DNA of 64,000 nucleotides from Desulfovibrio sp. An276 (GCF_002159665.1 NZ_NFJC01000004.1:60755-124754); one strand, 5' to 3'. Shown: positions 44,945 through 54,344, counted from the stretch's first letter. Made by a program: numbers and translations. Notes: generated from the letters alone by a model not told the origin.

Positions 44945-45292
44945 TCAATTGATGTTCTTGGCAGAGACAAATCTCAAATACTCATCGCATCCGTCGCCAA
45001 CAAAACCATAGACCTTTTCATATGTTATCTGGAATTTTTTTCCTTCCATACCCTTGAAATTCTTTTCAATAGCTTCCGGATCAGCAACAAGTCTGATTTC
45101 CTCACCCTGAATATTGATCATAATTTCAGATGGAATATCCATGACTTCTTCTATATAATACCCTTTAAGCGTGCAATGCTTTGTATGGCTTGAAAGTATT
45201 TTTTCAGGAAAGCATTGTTCCTGAGCCTGAATAGCAACAGAATTGAAAAATATTACCATCAAAAAAGTTACAAAAATACTTGCAAATTTCAT
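44945..45292 (-). CDS. Small secreted protein, unknown function
   Basis: A 115-residue protein, not recognised. Residues 1-23 are a classical signal peptide (FASIFVTFLMVIFFNSVAIQAQ, cleavage after AQA). The mature ~92 residues contain three cysteines, one in CFPEK, one in KHCTLKG and one in DGCDEY; no cysteine pairing is obvious. It is strongly AT-rich with codon use unlike its neighbours (many AAA, ATA, TTT), suggesting horizontal acquisition. GAGGTGAT lies before the ATG and an extended -10 promoter is visible upstream. Confidence 0.7.
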   Translation of the reverse strand: MKFASIFVTFLMVIFFNSVAIQAQEQCFPEKILSSHTKHCTLKGYYIEEVMDIPSEIMINIQGEEIRLVADPEAIEKNFKGMEGKKFQITYEKVYGFVGDGCDEYLRFVSAKNIN

Positions 45293-45350
45293 ATTATCAC
45301 CTCTATTCCAGATAAAAAAACAAATGGTATGTTATACCACTGACTATTGA

Positions 45351-45359
45351 ATTATAGCA
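45351..45359 (-). promoter_or_regulatory. Extended -10 promoter of the small secreted protein
   Basis: On the minus strand the text reads TGCTATAAT, a perfect extended -10, about 59 bases before the start codon. No good -35 is present, as is common for this promoter type. A short inverted repeat GGTAT-GTT-ATACC (45326-45338) lies just past the expected start site. Confidence 0.6.
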
Positions 45360-45527
45360 AAATTGTATTTACAGATTTTCCAAAGTTATGCTAGAGATCA
45401 ATACTCTATGGGTATTCCCCTGTAGAACTTGTGGTTCTCACGATACCCTTTTTTCACAAAAGTGGCAAAAAGCAGGCCGCTATCAGACTACCGACGTATT
45501 TTCACGTGGATTCACAGCGAGGAGAGA

Positions 45528-45902
45528 ATGGGCAAGGCACGACACGTAACACGTCTTTTCGGTGCACAAATCGCAGCGCAAAGAAAGGCGAAGGGCATGA
45601 CGCAGGAAGCCCTGGCCGAAACACTCGGGATTTCACAGGAGTCCCTGTGCCGTATGGAAAAGGGGCTGATTGTGCCACGGTTCGAACGTCTGTTCGACTT
45701 TGCAAGGGCCCTGGACTGCTCTATTGCCGACCTCTTTGCAGAGCCCAAATCCAAACCAGACAAGGCTGATTCTGCCCCCACTGAAGCACCCGCATCTGCG
45801 CCCGCTTCAGTCCCTGCATCTCAGCCTGCCCTTGCCACTATGATCTCAAGCCTGCCCCCTGATACGCAAAGGGAAGTTCTGTGGATATCGTGGTACGCAT
45901 AG
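45528..45902 (+). CDS. XRE-family transcriptional regulator
   Basis: A 124-residue DNA-binding protein. Residues ~8-62 form a standard HTH_3 domain: FGAQIAAQRKAKGMTQEALA, then LGISQESLCRMEKG and VPRFERLFDFARALDCSIADLF. A Pro/Ala/Ser-rich linker (~68-100) leads to a short tail. GAGGAG precedes the ATG by two to three bases. Targets are unknown; the AT-rich secreted-protein gene to its left is divergent and could be one. Confidence 0.88.
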   Translation: MGKARHVTRLFGAQIAAQRKAKGMTQEALAETLGISQESLCRMEKGLIVPRFERLFDFARALDCSIADLFAEPKSKPDKADSAPTEAPASAPASVPASQPALATMISSLPPDTQREVLWISWYA

Positions 45903-46087
45903 TCGCACTGGCAATGCCCGCAACAAAATCCTGAAGCCTTGTGCCAAACAAAAGAGCGTCACAGCAATCTCGAGAACCAGGGCAGCAGAGATTCTTCTGG
46001 CGGTCTTGAAGGACGATCTTGCCCCTGACCTCAGCGCCTCGTTCAGGCTTTTACGCTCTGGCCGGCAGACTCTTGCCGGGATTGCCA

Positions 46088-47038
46088 CTATTCTTTCGGG
46101 CACTCTTGTGCCCTTATTTGGGCATCCTGCTTTTGTCGGATCAGGGCCTCGTAGTACATGGACTTCCTGGCATAGAACCAGAAGTATTCCTCATAGGCTA
46201 TCTCCTTGGCTTCCCGCCATGGCTGAAGACCTGCAAAGTGCAGGAGCCTGATATGGGCGGATGCCCTTTCCCTCTCCTCAAGAAGCTTTTGGGTGAAGAC
46301 AATCTTCGGGTTCGGATTGGCAACGAAGTTCCATTCATAGGGAAGGGTTTGCACATGCCCCCCGAAGGCAAGGTTCAGGATGTCCTGATCCACATAGGCA
46401 AAGGGCTTTGTGTTCAGAAGCTCAAGACAAGCCTCTGTCCTCTTGCATCTGCGCATCTCCTGCAGATTCAGCACAAGTACCCCGGCATTGAAGTAGCTTG
46501 CTGTTTGCACGGGCTCCATACCGCAGTATTTTACAAGGTACTCGTATCCATCGTACATCGGACAAAACGGCATATGATAGGCTGGATTCGAGAGCATGCC
46601 CTGTATATCGAAATCAAGGACAGCTGCCGCAAGCTCTTCCCTGTGGGCGTCAAACAGTTCGGCAACATCTCCCAGAACAACAATATCTGCGTCCAGGTAG
46701 AGAGCCCTGTCGTATTCAGCCAAAAGCTCGGGGATCATGAGACGAAAAAAGGTAGCCTTTGTGTACTTGTCGTGCACGCTGAAATTCGGGACCGCATAGC
46801 CGCCCATATCAATGCTGCGCAAGGCTACGTTGGCATACCCATGCATCTGTTCCTGCAGGGCGCATATGTCAGTCGCAGGAACATTGTCCGTGAGCAGAAT
46901 CAGTTCGTACTCTCTGTCAGGACTTGTGTGCTCAAGAAAAGAGGCGAGAAAGGCGCTGTATATGGGGATGTAGTTTCTGTCTATGGCAGAAACGACAGGT
47001 ATGAGACCTTCACGCTGTGCAAGCCTGCTGGCTTCCAT
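46088..47038 (-). CDS. Family 8 glycosyltransferase
   Basis: A 316-residue GT-A enzyme of the LPS/glycogenin family. IPVVSAIDRNYIPIYSAFLASFLEH is the donor-binding start. YLDADIVV carries the DxD metal site, and SYFNAGVLVLNL, VDQDILNLAF and LHFAG follow in family order. It most likely adds a hexose from a UDP-sugar to lipopolysaccharide or a related glycan. The frame is open to 47230, but the ATG at 47038 has AGGGAGGAG just ahead and starts at the conserved domain. Confidence 0.9.
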   Translation of the reverse strand: MEASRLAQREGLIPVVSAIDRNYIPIYSAFLASFLEHTSPDREYELILLTDNVPATDICALQEQMHGYANVALRSIDMGGYAVPNFSVHDKYTKATFFRLMIPELLAEYDRALYLDADIVVLGDVAELFDAHREELAAAVLDFDIQGMLSNPAYHMPFCPMYDGYEYLVKYCGMEPVQTASYFNAGVLVLNLQEMRRCKRTEACLELLNTKPFAYVDQDILNLAFGGHVQTLPYEWNFVANPNPKIVFTQKLLEERERASAHIRLLHFAGLQPWREAKEIAYEEYFWFYARKSMYYEALIRQKQDAQIRAQECPKE

Positions 47039-47179
47039 GCACTCCTCCCTGTTATCCTGAACTTTTTTGGGACTTTGCAAACCGGCCACAGTCACAAATG
47101 CCACTTCCGGGATACTCGCCTGCACCATATCCCTGCCATTTGTTGCAGGCAATACATACCTTGTGAGCCCAGCGGGCAC

Positions 47180-47228
47180 AAAAAAAGGGCCTGGGAGACA
47201 TCCCTTTTCGGGGGTATTTCCCAGGCCC
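47180..47228 (-). terminator. Terminator of the first hsp20 gene
   Basis: On the minus strand GGGCCTGGGA and TCCCAGGCCC form a perfect 10-bp stem followed by TTTTTTT. It lies 47 bases beyond the hsp20 stop. Confidence 0.9.
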
Positions 47229-47274
47229 AATGTTTACTCAATTTGGGCAATATGCCTTTTGCAGTCAGGGTCTG

Positions 47275-47751
47275 TTAGCCTCTCTGCACCTCGATGCTTT
47301 TGACCTTGCTTTGCTCGGGCGCCTTGCGGGCGATTTCCAGGGTCAGCACACCGTTTTTGGTGACGGCCTTGATGCTCTCGCAGTCAGCGTCTTCCGGCAG
47401 AGTCATGCTGCGCATGAAGGAGCCATAGCGCCTTTCCTGCACGTGGGTCTTGCCGTCTTCCTTCACCTCTTCCTTCTTTTCGCCGGAAATGGTGAGCTCG
47501 TTGCCATTGACCTCGACTTTCACGTCCTCTGGCGCAACACCAGGCAGTTCCACGGACATTGTGTAGGTCTTGTCATCGCTCTTGAAGTCGATTTGCGGCA
47601 TCAGTGCCTTTTCATCTCTGGGGAAGAAGTCGGGGAGGAAATCCCTGCCAAAAAATCCGCCAAAGAGACGGTCTATGTCATCGTGCAGCTGGTTGACACC
47701 ACGCATACCTGCGACTGTGGGGAGCTTTCTGTCTGTCAAATAAGTAGCCAT
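47275..47751 (-). CDS. hsp20: Small heat-shock protein Hsp20, copy 1
   Basis: A 158-residue alpha-crystallin-type holdase. The crystallin domain runs from ~50 to 145, with VELPGVAPEDVKVEV, LTISGEKKEEVKE, RRYGSFMRSMTLPEDAD and NGVLTLEIARK. It is almost identical to copy 2; outside the C-terminus the one seen change is Pro44 for Thr44, and its tail is two residues longer (KAPEQSKVKSIEVQRG). GGAGG precedes the ATG. It has its own terminator, so it is a single-gene unit. Confidence 0.95.
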   Translation of the reverse strand: MATYLTDRKLPTVAGMRGVNQLHDDIDRLFGGFFGRDFLPDFFPRDEKALMPQIDFKSDDKTYTMSVELPGVAPEDVKVEVNGNELTISGEKKEEVKEDGKTHVQERRYGSFMRSMTLPEDADCESIKAVTKNGVLTLEIARKAPEQSKVKSIEVQRG

Positions 47752-47852
47752 TATCTTGTCCTCCAAAAAATATCTTGTAAAGTTATTCTTGAAGGGAATC
47801 GTTCATGGGGTTCTAACTGCTCCATGCTTTCCTTCTTTCAATATCATAAATA
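47275..47852 (-). repeat. Tandem duplication unit 1 (hsp20 plus leader)
   Basis: About 575 bases that recur at 48052-48623, covering the gene and roughly 100 bases of upstream sequence. Both leaders carry a conserved TTCATGGGG (minus CCCCATGAA) at 47802 and 48573, resembling a sigma32 -10, though the -35 is poor. By eye only scattered substitutions and a six-base indel separate them. Confidence 0.85.
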
Positions 47853-47950
47853 AAACATAACTGCATTCTGTAAAGAGCTATTTATAACTTTTTTAGTCTT
47901 TTTATACATTACAATATGAATTGGCATTAGCTATTCTTTGAGCAAAATGC

Positions 47951-48004
47951 CAAAAAAGAGAGCCGAAGTGATACTTCCATATTGGGAGCACCACTTCGGC
48001 TCTT
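47951..48004 (-). terminator. Terminator of the second hsp20 gene
   Basis: AGAGCCGAAGTG and CACTTCGGCTCT form a 12-bp perfect stem with a 21-base loop; on the minus strand CTTTTTTGG follows. Confidence 0.85.
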
Positions 48005-48051
48005 GTCCATGCAATTTTGCTACTTAGGCTGCCAGTGGCAGCTCATCCAAG

Positions 48052-48522
48052 TTAGCCTCTCTGCACCTCGATGCTCTTGGCCTTGCTTTCGGGCTTGCGG
48101 GCGATTTCCAGGGTCAGCACACCGTTTTTGGTGACGGCCTTGATGCTCTCGCAGTCAGCGTCTTCCGGCAGGGTCATGCTGCGCATGAAGGAGCCATAGC
48201 GCCTTTCCTGCACATGGGTCTTGCCGTCTTCCTTCACCTCTTCCTTCTTTTCGCCGGAAATGGTGAGCTCGTTGCCATTGACCTCGACTTTCACGTCCTC
48301 AGGAGCCACACCGGGCAGTTCCACGGACATTGTGTAGGTCTTGTCATCGCTCTTGAAGTCGATTTGCGGCATCAGTGCCTTTTCGTCCCTGGTGAAGAAG
48401 TCGGGGAGGAAATCCCTGCCAAAGAATCCGCCAAAGAGACGGTCGATGTCATCGTGCAACTGGTTGACGCCACGCATGCCTGCGACTGTGGGGAGCTTTC
48501 TATCTGTCAAATAAGTAGCCAT
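48052..48522 (-). CDS. hsp20: Small heat-shock protein Hsp20, copy 2
   Basis: A 156-residue near-twin of copy 1. It has the same start (MATYLTDRKLPTVAGMRGVN), crystallin domain and GGAGG ribosome site. The C-terminus reads ARKPESKAKSIEVQRG. The IxI/V-type tail (SIEVQ) that docks neighbouring subunits is kept in both. The high identity extends into the leader, so the two copies probably share regulation. Confidence 0.95.
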   Translation of the reverse strand: MATYLTDRKLPTVAGMRGVNQLHDDIDRLFGGFFGRDFLPDFFTRDEKALMPQIDFKSDDKTYTMSVELPGVAPEDVKVEVNGNELTISGEKKEEVKEDGKTHVQERRYGSFMRSMTLPEDADCESIKAVTKNGVLTLEIARKPESKAKSIEVQRG

Positions 48523-48623
48523 TATCTTGTCCTCCAAAAAATATCTTTCAAAGTTATTCTTGAAGGGAATCATTCATGGGGTTCTAACCGCTCCATGCTT
48601 TCCTTCTTTCAACATCATAGGTA
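48052..48623 (-). repeat. Tandem duplication unit 2 (hsp20 plus leader)
   Basis: Second copy of the unit at 47275-47852. The similarity stops shortly past the upstream edge (ATCATAGGTAAATCA against ATCATAAATAAAACA), which marks the duplication boundary. Confidence 0.85.
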
Positions 48624-48737
48624 AATCATCTTTGCAGTCTGTAAAGAGATTTTCTTGAACTTTTTCTATTTTTATTCTGTGTCAATCTGTACAATCTGAA
48701 AATTGTACAACGAAAAATTTCTTGTTTTTCTGCCAAA

Positions 48738-48763
48738 CAAAAAGGACTCCGCCAAGAGAGTCC
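48738..48763 (-). terminator. Terminator of the third hsp20 gene
   Basis: On the minus strand GGACTC and GAGTCC enclose TCTTGGCG and are followed by TTTTTG. Confidence 0.8.
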
Positions 48764-48836
48764 GAATGGGGCGCGCCATGCATCTGGCGCCTGGGACGGG
48801 AGCGGGAGAAGATGCTCCAGTCCCATGACAAACTTT

Positions 48837-49322
48837 CTAGCCGCGCTGAACCTCGATGGTTCTGGTCCTGACTTCCTCCGGCTTCCTGCGGGGAATCTCC
48901 ACCATGAGCACGCCGTCCTTGGCAAAGGCCCTGATACGTTCCGCGTCTGCGTCCTCGGGAAGGGAAAGGGCCCTTGAGAAGGTTCCGTAGCCGCGCTCCT
49001 GCACAAAGACGCGCACGCCCTCGCGGACCTCGTTCTTCTTCTCGCCGGAGATGGTGAGTACATTATCCGCGACCTTGATGTTCACATCCTCGGGGGACAC
49101 GCCGGGAAGCTCGATATGCACAAAGTAGGCTTCCTCGTTGGCAGTCACGTCAAGCATGGGAGTGATGTCGGGCTGCTCTGCCACGCGTTCGGGCATGTTC
49201 TGGCGCATCCAGTGGCCGGGGAACATGTTTCCGCCAAACAGGCGATCTATGTCATCGTGCAGGCGGGACACACCCTGGTAGTTGTCGCGCATATTCTTTC
49301 TGACAGGAATGAAGTACGGCAT
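48837..49322 (-). CDS. hsp20: Small heat-shock protein Hsp20, divergent third copy
   Basis: A 161-residue Hsp20 with the same overall plan (LHDDIDRLFGGNMFP, IELPGVSPEDVNIKV, LTISGEKKNEVRE, RGYGTFSRALSLPEDAD, RTIEVQRG) but well diverged from the twin copies. It starts MPYFIPVRKNMRDN. TGGAG lies before the ATG; the frame is open upstream but without crystallin similarity. Different partners in mixed Hsp20 oligomers are possible. Confidence 0.94.
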   Translation of the reverse strand: MPYFIPVRKNMRDNYQGVSRLHDDIDRLFGGNMFPGHWMRQNMPERVAEQPDITPMLDVTANEEAYFVHIELPGVSPEDVNIKVADNVLTISGEKKNEVREGVRVFVQERGYGTFSRALSLPEDADAERIRAFAKDGVLMVEIPRRKPEEVRTRTIEVQRG

Positions 49323-49792
49323 GGTATTGCTCCATTTAAATTTGTTTGATTTGTTTGCAGTGTTTTTTTGTTCTGTATTGCAATTGAATTTGGCTTGCAA
49401 AATAGTGGTACGGATGGTCATCCAGGATGTTTTGCTGAAATACTCCCCGGGTTTTCCCGGGTCTTGCAGATGCTTTCCATTGCTGCCATCCATTTCTTTC
49501 GCAAAAGAAGATAGTTCCTCATTCTTTCCTGTAAAGGTGCAAAACGCGAAAAATTTGGCTTCTCCCTGCCCTTTTTCCGAAATCCTCCGGATACACCAAA
49601 CCAACTATTTGTTATCATTTAATAAATAGAACAAGGCCATTCTCCCTGCCTTGCAAAAAAGGGGGAGCTTTGGCAAAAGAAGTCCATGTCATTTGGGGAA
49701 GCCCTGGTACTTTCCCTGCCCCTTCCACCGATACCCATCTCATATATATACAGGGTCCGTCACAAGGATCTGTCAGCGGAGTCAGTCACTAT
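49323..49792. other. Divergent gap, hsp20 / dnaE
   Basis: 470 bases, AT-rich beside hsp20. No gene is supported. A small CTATTT/AAATAG inverted repeat (near 49603-49629) and a CTCCCT/AGGGGGAG pair (near 49644-49669) lie on the dnaE side. No clear promoter was identified. Confidence 0.35.
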
Positions 49793-52700
49793 ATGTCCGA
49801 TTTTGTCCACCTTCACTGCCATACCGAATACAGCATGCTCGACGGCGCCATCCGGCTCAAGGATTTGTGCGCCAGGGCCAAGGATTTTGGCATGTCCTCC
49901 TGCGCCATCACGGACCACGGCAATATGTTCGGCGCTGGCCAGTTTCAGGAGGCCTGCAGGGAATATGGCCTGAAGCCCATCTTCGGCTGCGAAGTCTACG
50001 TGACGCCAAACCGCTTTGACACCACATCCGACTCTGCAAGGCGCCGCAACCACCTGATCCTTCTTGCGCGCAACGAAGAGGGATTCCACAATCTGCTCAA
50101 GATTGTCACTGCCGGCTGGCAGGAGGGCTTTTTCTACAAGCCCAGGGTAGACTGGGACGTAATCTCTGCCCACGCCAAGGGCATCACCTGCCTCTCGGCC
50201 TGCCTGCAGGGCCAAATCCCCCAGGCCATTCTCTCGAAGCGCATGGATGTCGCGGCAAACCTTGCCCGCTACTGCTCGAAACTCTTTGACGGCCACTTCT
50301 ATCTCGAACTGCAGCACAACGGCATACAGGAGCAGACCACAGTCAACAACGGCCTTCTCGAACTGAGCAGGAGCGAGGGCATACCGGTTGTTGCCACCAA
50401 CGACTGCCACTACCTGAATCCGGACGATGTCGAGGCCCACGACATCCTTTTGTGCATAGGAACAGGCAGCACCATACAGGATGCGCGGCGCTTTCGCTTC
50501 CGGACAACAGAGCTCTACTACAAGTCTCCGGAACAGATGGAGAAGGAGTTCGCCTTTGCGCCCGAGGCCCTGGACAATGCCGTGCGCATTGCCGAGGAGT
50601 GCAACTACCGCATACCCTTTGGCAAGCACTTCTTCCCGCAATACGCTCTTCCTGCAGGCGCAACCATCGAATCCGAATTCTGCCGCCTTGCTACCGAGGG
50701 CCTTGAGCGCAGATTCAGGGAGCATCCGGAAGGGGACAAGCTCGACAAGGACCTCTACCGCAAGCGCCTGAAGTACGAGATGGACGTCATCCTGGAAATG
50801 GGCTTTCCGGACTATTTCCTCATCGTGCAGGAATTTATCAACTGGGCCAAGAACAACGGCGTGCCCACAGGTCCCGGCCGCGGCTCCGCAGCCGGCTCCC
50901 TGGTTGCCTGGGCCATGCGCATCACAAATCTGGACCCCATCCCCTACCATCTGCTCTTCGAACGCTTCCTCAACATCGAGCGCGTGAGCCTGCCCGATAT
51001 CGACGTAGATTTTTGCGAACGCAGGAGGACCAGGGTCATACGCCACATGGCAGACATCTATGGCGAGGACTCTGTCTCCCAGATCGCAGCCTACAGCAAG
51101 CTCAAGGCAAGGGCAGTCATCCACGACGTGGGCCGCGTCCTTGGCATCCCCTTCCAGGAACGGGCTGCCATAGTCAAATTCATCCCTGCCAACGATCCCA
51201 AGGTTCACATAAGCGAGGTGCTCAAGGACAACGAGGACTTAAAGAACCTGTACCAGAGCGACGAGCGCGTGCGCAAGGTGCTCGACATCTCGCAAAGGCT
51301 TGAGGGCCTCACCCGCCAGGTGAGCATGCACGCTGCAGGCCTTGTGGTCTCGGAACTGCCCATGACCTCCTACCTGCCCCTCTTCAAGGGCAAGCACGAC
51401 GAGCAGGTCACGCAGTTCGACGGCCCCATGGTGGAAAAGACAGGCCTTGTGAAATTCGACTTTCTCGGCCTGCGCACCATGACCATCATCCAGGACGCGC
51501 TGGACAATATTAAGCGTAGCGGCAAGGAAGTGCCCAATCTCGACACCCTGCCCTTCACGGACGAGAAGACCTACGAACTCTACTGCAAGGGCGACACGGA
51601 TGGCGTCTTCCAGGTGGAAAGTTCGGGCATGCGCGGCTATTTGAGAAAGCTTCGCCCCTCCTGCTTCGAGGACATCATCGCAATGCTCGCCCTCTACCGT
51701 CCTGGTCCCCTGAAATCCGGCATGGTGGACGAATTCATCGAACGCAAGCACGGCGAGCGCAAGGTCATCTACCCCTACCCAACCCTCGAGAACTGCCTGA
51801 AGGACACCTACGGAGTCATTGTCTACCAGGAACAGGTCATGCAGATCGCGCAGATCATCGCCTCCTACACCCTTGGCGGCGCTGACCTTCTGCGCCGCGC
51901 CATGGGCAAGAAAAAGCCCGAGGAGATGGCAAAGCAGCGCGTGGTCTTTGTGCAGGGTGCGGAAAAGAACAGTATCAGCGCGGACAAGGCCAACGAGATC
52001 TTCGACCTCATGGAAAAATTCGCTGCCTACGGCTTCAACAAATCCCACTCTGCAGCCTACGCAGTCATTTCCTACCACACGGCCTATTTGAAGGTGCACT
52101 ACCCTGCTGAGTTCATGGCAGCGCTCCTTACAAGCGAACTGGGGAACCAGGTAAAACTCCTCAAATACATTTCCTGCTGCCTTGATATGGGCATAGACGT
52201 GCAGCCCCCGTCCGTGAACTACTCGACACTCTCCTTTTCTGCCCACAACGACAAGGTCGTCTTCGGCCTTGCCGGCATCAAGGGCTGCGGCGACGAGGCT
52301 GTGCGCAACATCATCCACAACAGGAAGGACGGCCCCTACGTCTCCCTGCTTGATCTGTGCGAAAGGGTCAATCTGCGCAAGGTAGGCAAGAGGGTGTTGG
52401 AAGCGCTCATCAAGAGCGGCGCCTGCGACGATTTTGGCGCAAGCCGCCAAGCCATGCTGGCAAGCCTGGATCTGGTCCTCGCAAAGGCCCAGAAAAGGCA
52501 GAAGACCTCCTCCCAGGGCATGCCCTCGCTCTTTGACTTCATGCCCAAGGACATGGAGGTGGAAAAGCTCACGGGCGTAGGCATAGACTGCGAGGAGGCA
52601 AGCCTTCCGGAATTTTCCGAGGAGTTCTTGCTCAAATACGAAAAGGAGTACCTTGGCTTCTACCTTACCTCGCACCCTTTGCAAAACTACATGCGAGAAA

Positions 52701-53272
52701 TCCGCCGCATAGGCTGCAGGACGCTGGAAAACGCCCTGGAGGCGCAGCCGAGCCAGGAGTTCGGCGTAGCAGTCCTTGTCAACGAGGTGCGCGAGGTGGT
52801 GACAAAGTCCAAGGGCCAGCGCATGGCCTTCGCAGTGGTGGAAGATCTCACCGGCAGGGCAGAGGTCACTTTCTTTCCCAGAAGCTACACGCCTGCCATT
52901 CAGGATCTATTGCAGACGGAAAGCCCCATCTGGCTCAAGGTGCGCGTGGACAAGAACCAGGAAGAGGAGGAAAACGAGGACGGCGAGGTCACCCGCAGCC
53001 TGAAGCTCATAGCCTCGGACGGGGAGCTTCTTGCGGACGTGTGCAAGAACGACACCCATCCCCTGCACTTTGTGCTTCCGCCCTCGCGCCTTGGCAGGGA
53101 CGACATTCTCTCCCTGCGTCAGCTTCTGGAACAGCACAAGGGGGCTGTCCCTGTGGTGGCAGAGGTTGAACTCGATCCGGGACGCATCTACCACGTAGCC
53201 CTGGGTCAGGAGTTTTGCGTTGCCCCCTCGCCAGAGCTGCACTCCTCCCTGGCGGCATGGGCGCAGGCATAG
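49793..53272 (+). CDS. dnaE: DNA polymerase III alpha subunit
   Basis: A 1159-residue replicative polymerase. The PHP domain starts at once (FVHLHCHTEYSMLDG) with AITDHGNMFGA. The palm carries GPGRGSAAGSLVAWAM and the catalytic aspartates in LPDIDVDFCERRR. The fingers include QVSMHAAGLVVS, and YGFNKSHSAAYAVISY lies in the HhH-proximal part. A C-terminal OB domain and tail follow. The ATG at 49793 is chosen because the PHP motif begins seven residues later; its GGAG is 12 bases away. Confidence 0.97.
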   Translation: MSDFVHLHCHTEYSMLDGAIRLKDLCARAKDFGMSSCAITDHGNMFGAGQFQEACREYGLKPIFGCEVYVTPNRFDTTSDSARRRNHLILLARNEEGFHNLLKIVTAGWQEGFFYKPRVDWDVISAHAKGITCLSACLQGQIPQAILSKRMDVAANLARYCSKLFDGHFYLELQHNGIQEQTTVNNGLLELSRSEGIPVVATNDCHYLNPDDVEAHDILLCIGTGSTIQDARRFRFRTTELYYKSPEQMEKEFAFAPEALDNAVRIAEECNYRIPFGKHFFPQYALPAGATIESEFCRLATEGLERRFREHPEGDKLDKDLYRKRLKYEMDVILEMGFPDYFLIVQEFINWAKNNGVPTGPGRGSAAGSLVAWAMRITNLDPIPYHLLFERFLNIERVSLPDIDVDFCERRRTRVIRHMADIYGEDSVSQIAAYSKLKARAVIHDVGRVLGIPFQERAAIVKFIPANDPKVHISEVLKDNEDLKNLYQSDERVRKVLDISQRLEGLTRQVSMHAAGLVVSELPMTSYLPLFKGKHDEQVTQFDGPMVEKTGLVKFDFLGLRTMTIIQDALDNIKRSGKEVPNLDTLPFTDEKTYELYCKGDTDGVFQVESSGMRGYLRKLRPSCFEDIIAMLALYRPGPLKSGMVDEFIERKHGERKVIYPYPTLENCLKDTYGVIVYQEQVMQIAQIIASYTLGGADLLRRAMGKKKPEEMAKQRVVFVQGAEKNSISADKANEIFDLMEKFAAYGFNKSHSAAYAVISYHTAYLKVHYPAEFMAALLTSELGNQVKLLKYISCCLDMGIDVQPPSVNYSTLSFSAHNDKVVFGLAGIKGCGDEAVRNIIHNRKDGPYVSLLDLCERVNLRKVGKRVLEALIKSGACDDFGASRQAMLASLDLVLAKAQKRQKTSSQGMPSLFDFMPKDMEVEKLTGVGIDCEEASLPEFSEEFLLKYEKEYLGFYLTSHPLQNYMREIRRIGCRTLENALEAQPSQEFGVAVLVNEVREVVTKSKGQRMAFAVVEDLTGRAEVTFFPRSYTPAIQDLLQTESPIWLKVRVDKNQEEEENEDGEVTRSLKLIASDGELLADVCKNDTHPLHFVLPPSRLGRDDILSLRQLLEQHKGAVPVVAEVELDPGRIYHVALGQEFCVAPSPELHSSLAAWAQA

Positions 53273-53301
53273 AAAGCGCAAAAAAGACACCAAAAAAGTT
53301 C

Positions 53302-53337
53302 GGGCCCTTCCGGAATATTCCGAAAAGGCCCTTTTTT
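53302..53337. terminator. Bidirectional terminator between dnaE and glk
   Basis: GGGCC-TTCCGGA-ATATT-CCGAA-GGCCC forms a long hairpin with TTTTTT on the plus side and ACTTTTTTGG on the minus side. Confidence 0.9.
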
Positions 53338-53342
53338 GTTTT

Positions 53343-54284
53343 CTACCCTTGCGTGCAGGCTCGTCGCAGGGCTATGAGCGCTGCCCCCTTGAGGCCAAGC
53401 TCCTCGTCAAGGAACTGCGACACAGGGACTTCTTCGAGGAAGGTTGCAAGCTCTCCCTTCCCTTTCACAAATTCCGTGCGAAAATGCCTGGACTGGACAA
53501 GAAGGGGATTTTTCATGGCAATGCCGCCAGCTATCCACAATCCTCCCCGGCACATGGTGGCCAGGGCCCAGTTGCGGCAGGCCCTGGCAAAGAGGCGGGC
53601 AAAGTGGACGAAGAGCTCGCTTTCCTCGTCCTGAAGATAGAGCGCAGAAGCATCTGCAGCGGACATCTGCCTTCCAGTGATCGCCCTTGCCAGGGCTTCG
53701 AGACCACGGCCCGAGACAAGGTCGTCCATTTCCGGCATGGGGCCAAAGGCACTTGCAAGCTCCCGCTCCCTTTCCGAGACTAGGGCAAGGGCCATGTGCC
53801 CACCCTCGGACGGAACAAAAACGCCCCCAGGCAGAAGAAGGCCGCAGCCAAAGCCCGTGCCTGCTCCGGCCGAGGCGCGGATCTTCCCACAATCCGGATT
53901 TTTCCCGTACACGTGTATGCCTTGACTGGCAGACTCAGGCTCCATGGCCATGGACACGGCCTCGAAATCGTTGACAAGAAAGACCGGCTTTCCAAAGGCT
54001 TTCTCTGCCTCGCTGCGTTCGAGAACAAATGCCCTGTTCGAAAGACTGGCCTTTTTCCCGTCCGTGGGGCCTGCAAGGGCAAGGCACACGGCTGCAATAT
54101 CCTCCTTCTCCCCTTGTCCAGCTTCCTCAACTACGGCACAATAGAGACGAACAAGGTCAGAAAGGCCCTGCCACTCGTCTCCCGCAAGGCTTTTGTGGGC
54201 AAGAAGGCGCACCCGGCCTTGCCAAAGGTCTGCCAGGGCAGCGCGGCAGTTGGTGCCGCCTATGTCAAAGACTACAACACGCAT
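53343..54284 (-). CDS. glk: Glucokinase
   Basis: A 313-residue ATP-dependent hexokinase of the bacterial Glk family (not ROK). VVVFDIGGTNCRAAL binds phosphate, LALAGPTDG follows, FLVNDFEAVSMA carries the catalytic aspartate, and ASAGAGTGFGCGLL is the ATP loop. EGGHMALAL and GGLWIAGGIAMKNP complete the pattern. It phosphorylates glucose to G6P in the cytoplasm. No sugar transporter adjoins. Confidence 0.93.
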   Translation of the reverse strand: MRVVVFDIGGTNCRAALADLWQGRVRLLAHKSLAGDEWQGLSDLVRLYCAVVEEAGQGEKEDIAAVCLALAGPTDGKKASLSNRAFVLERSEAEKAFGKPVFLVNDFEAVSMAMEPESASQGIHVYGKNPDCGKIRASAGAGTGFGCGLLLPGGVFVPSEGGHMALALVSERERELASAFGPMPEMDDLVSGRGLEALARAITGRQMSAADASALYLQDEESELFVHFARLFARACRNWALATMCRGGLWIAGGIAMKNPLLVQSRHFRTEFVKGKGELATFLEEVPVSQFLDEELGLKGAALIALRRACTQG

Positions 54285-54344
54285 TTTGGCTCCCTGCCCC
54301 GCCCTTCACAAGTGGTTTGGGGCAGCAATTTTGGAGGAATGGGC

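Noticed and set aside
49760..52684. Two long minus-strand frames opposite dnaE
   Set aside because: Shadows of the strongly biased dnaE codons; no domain or ribosome site.
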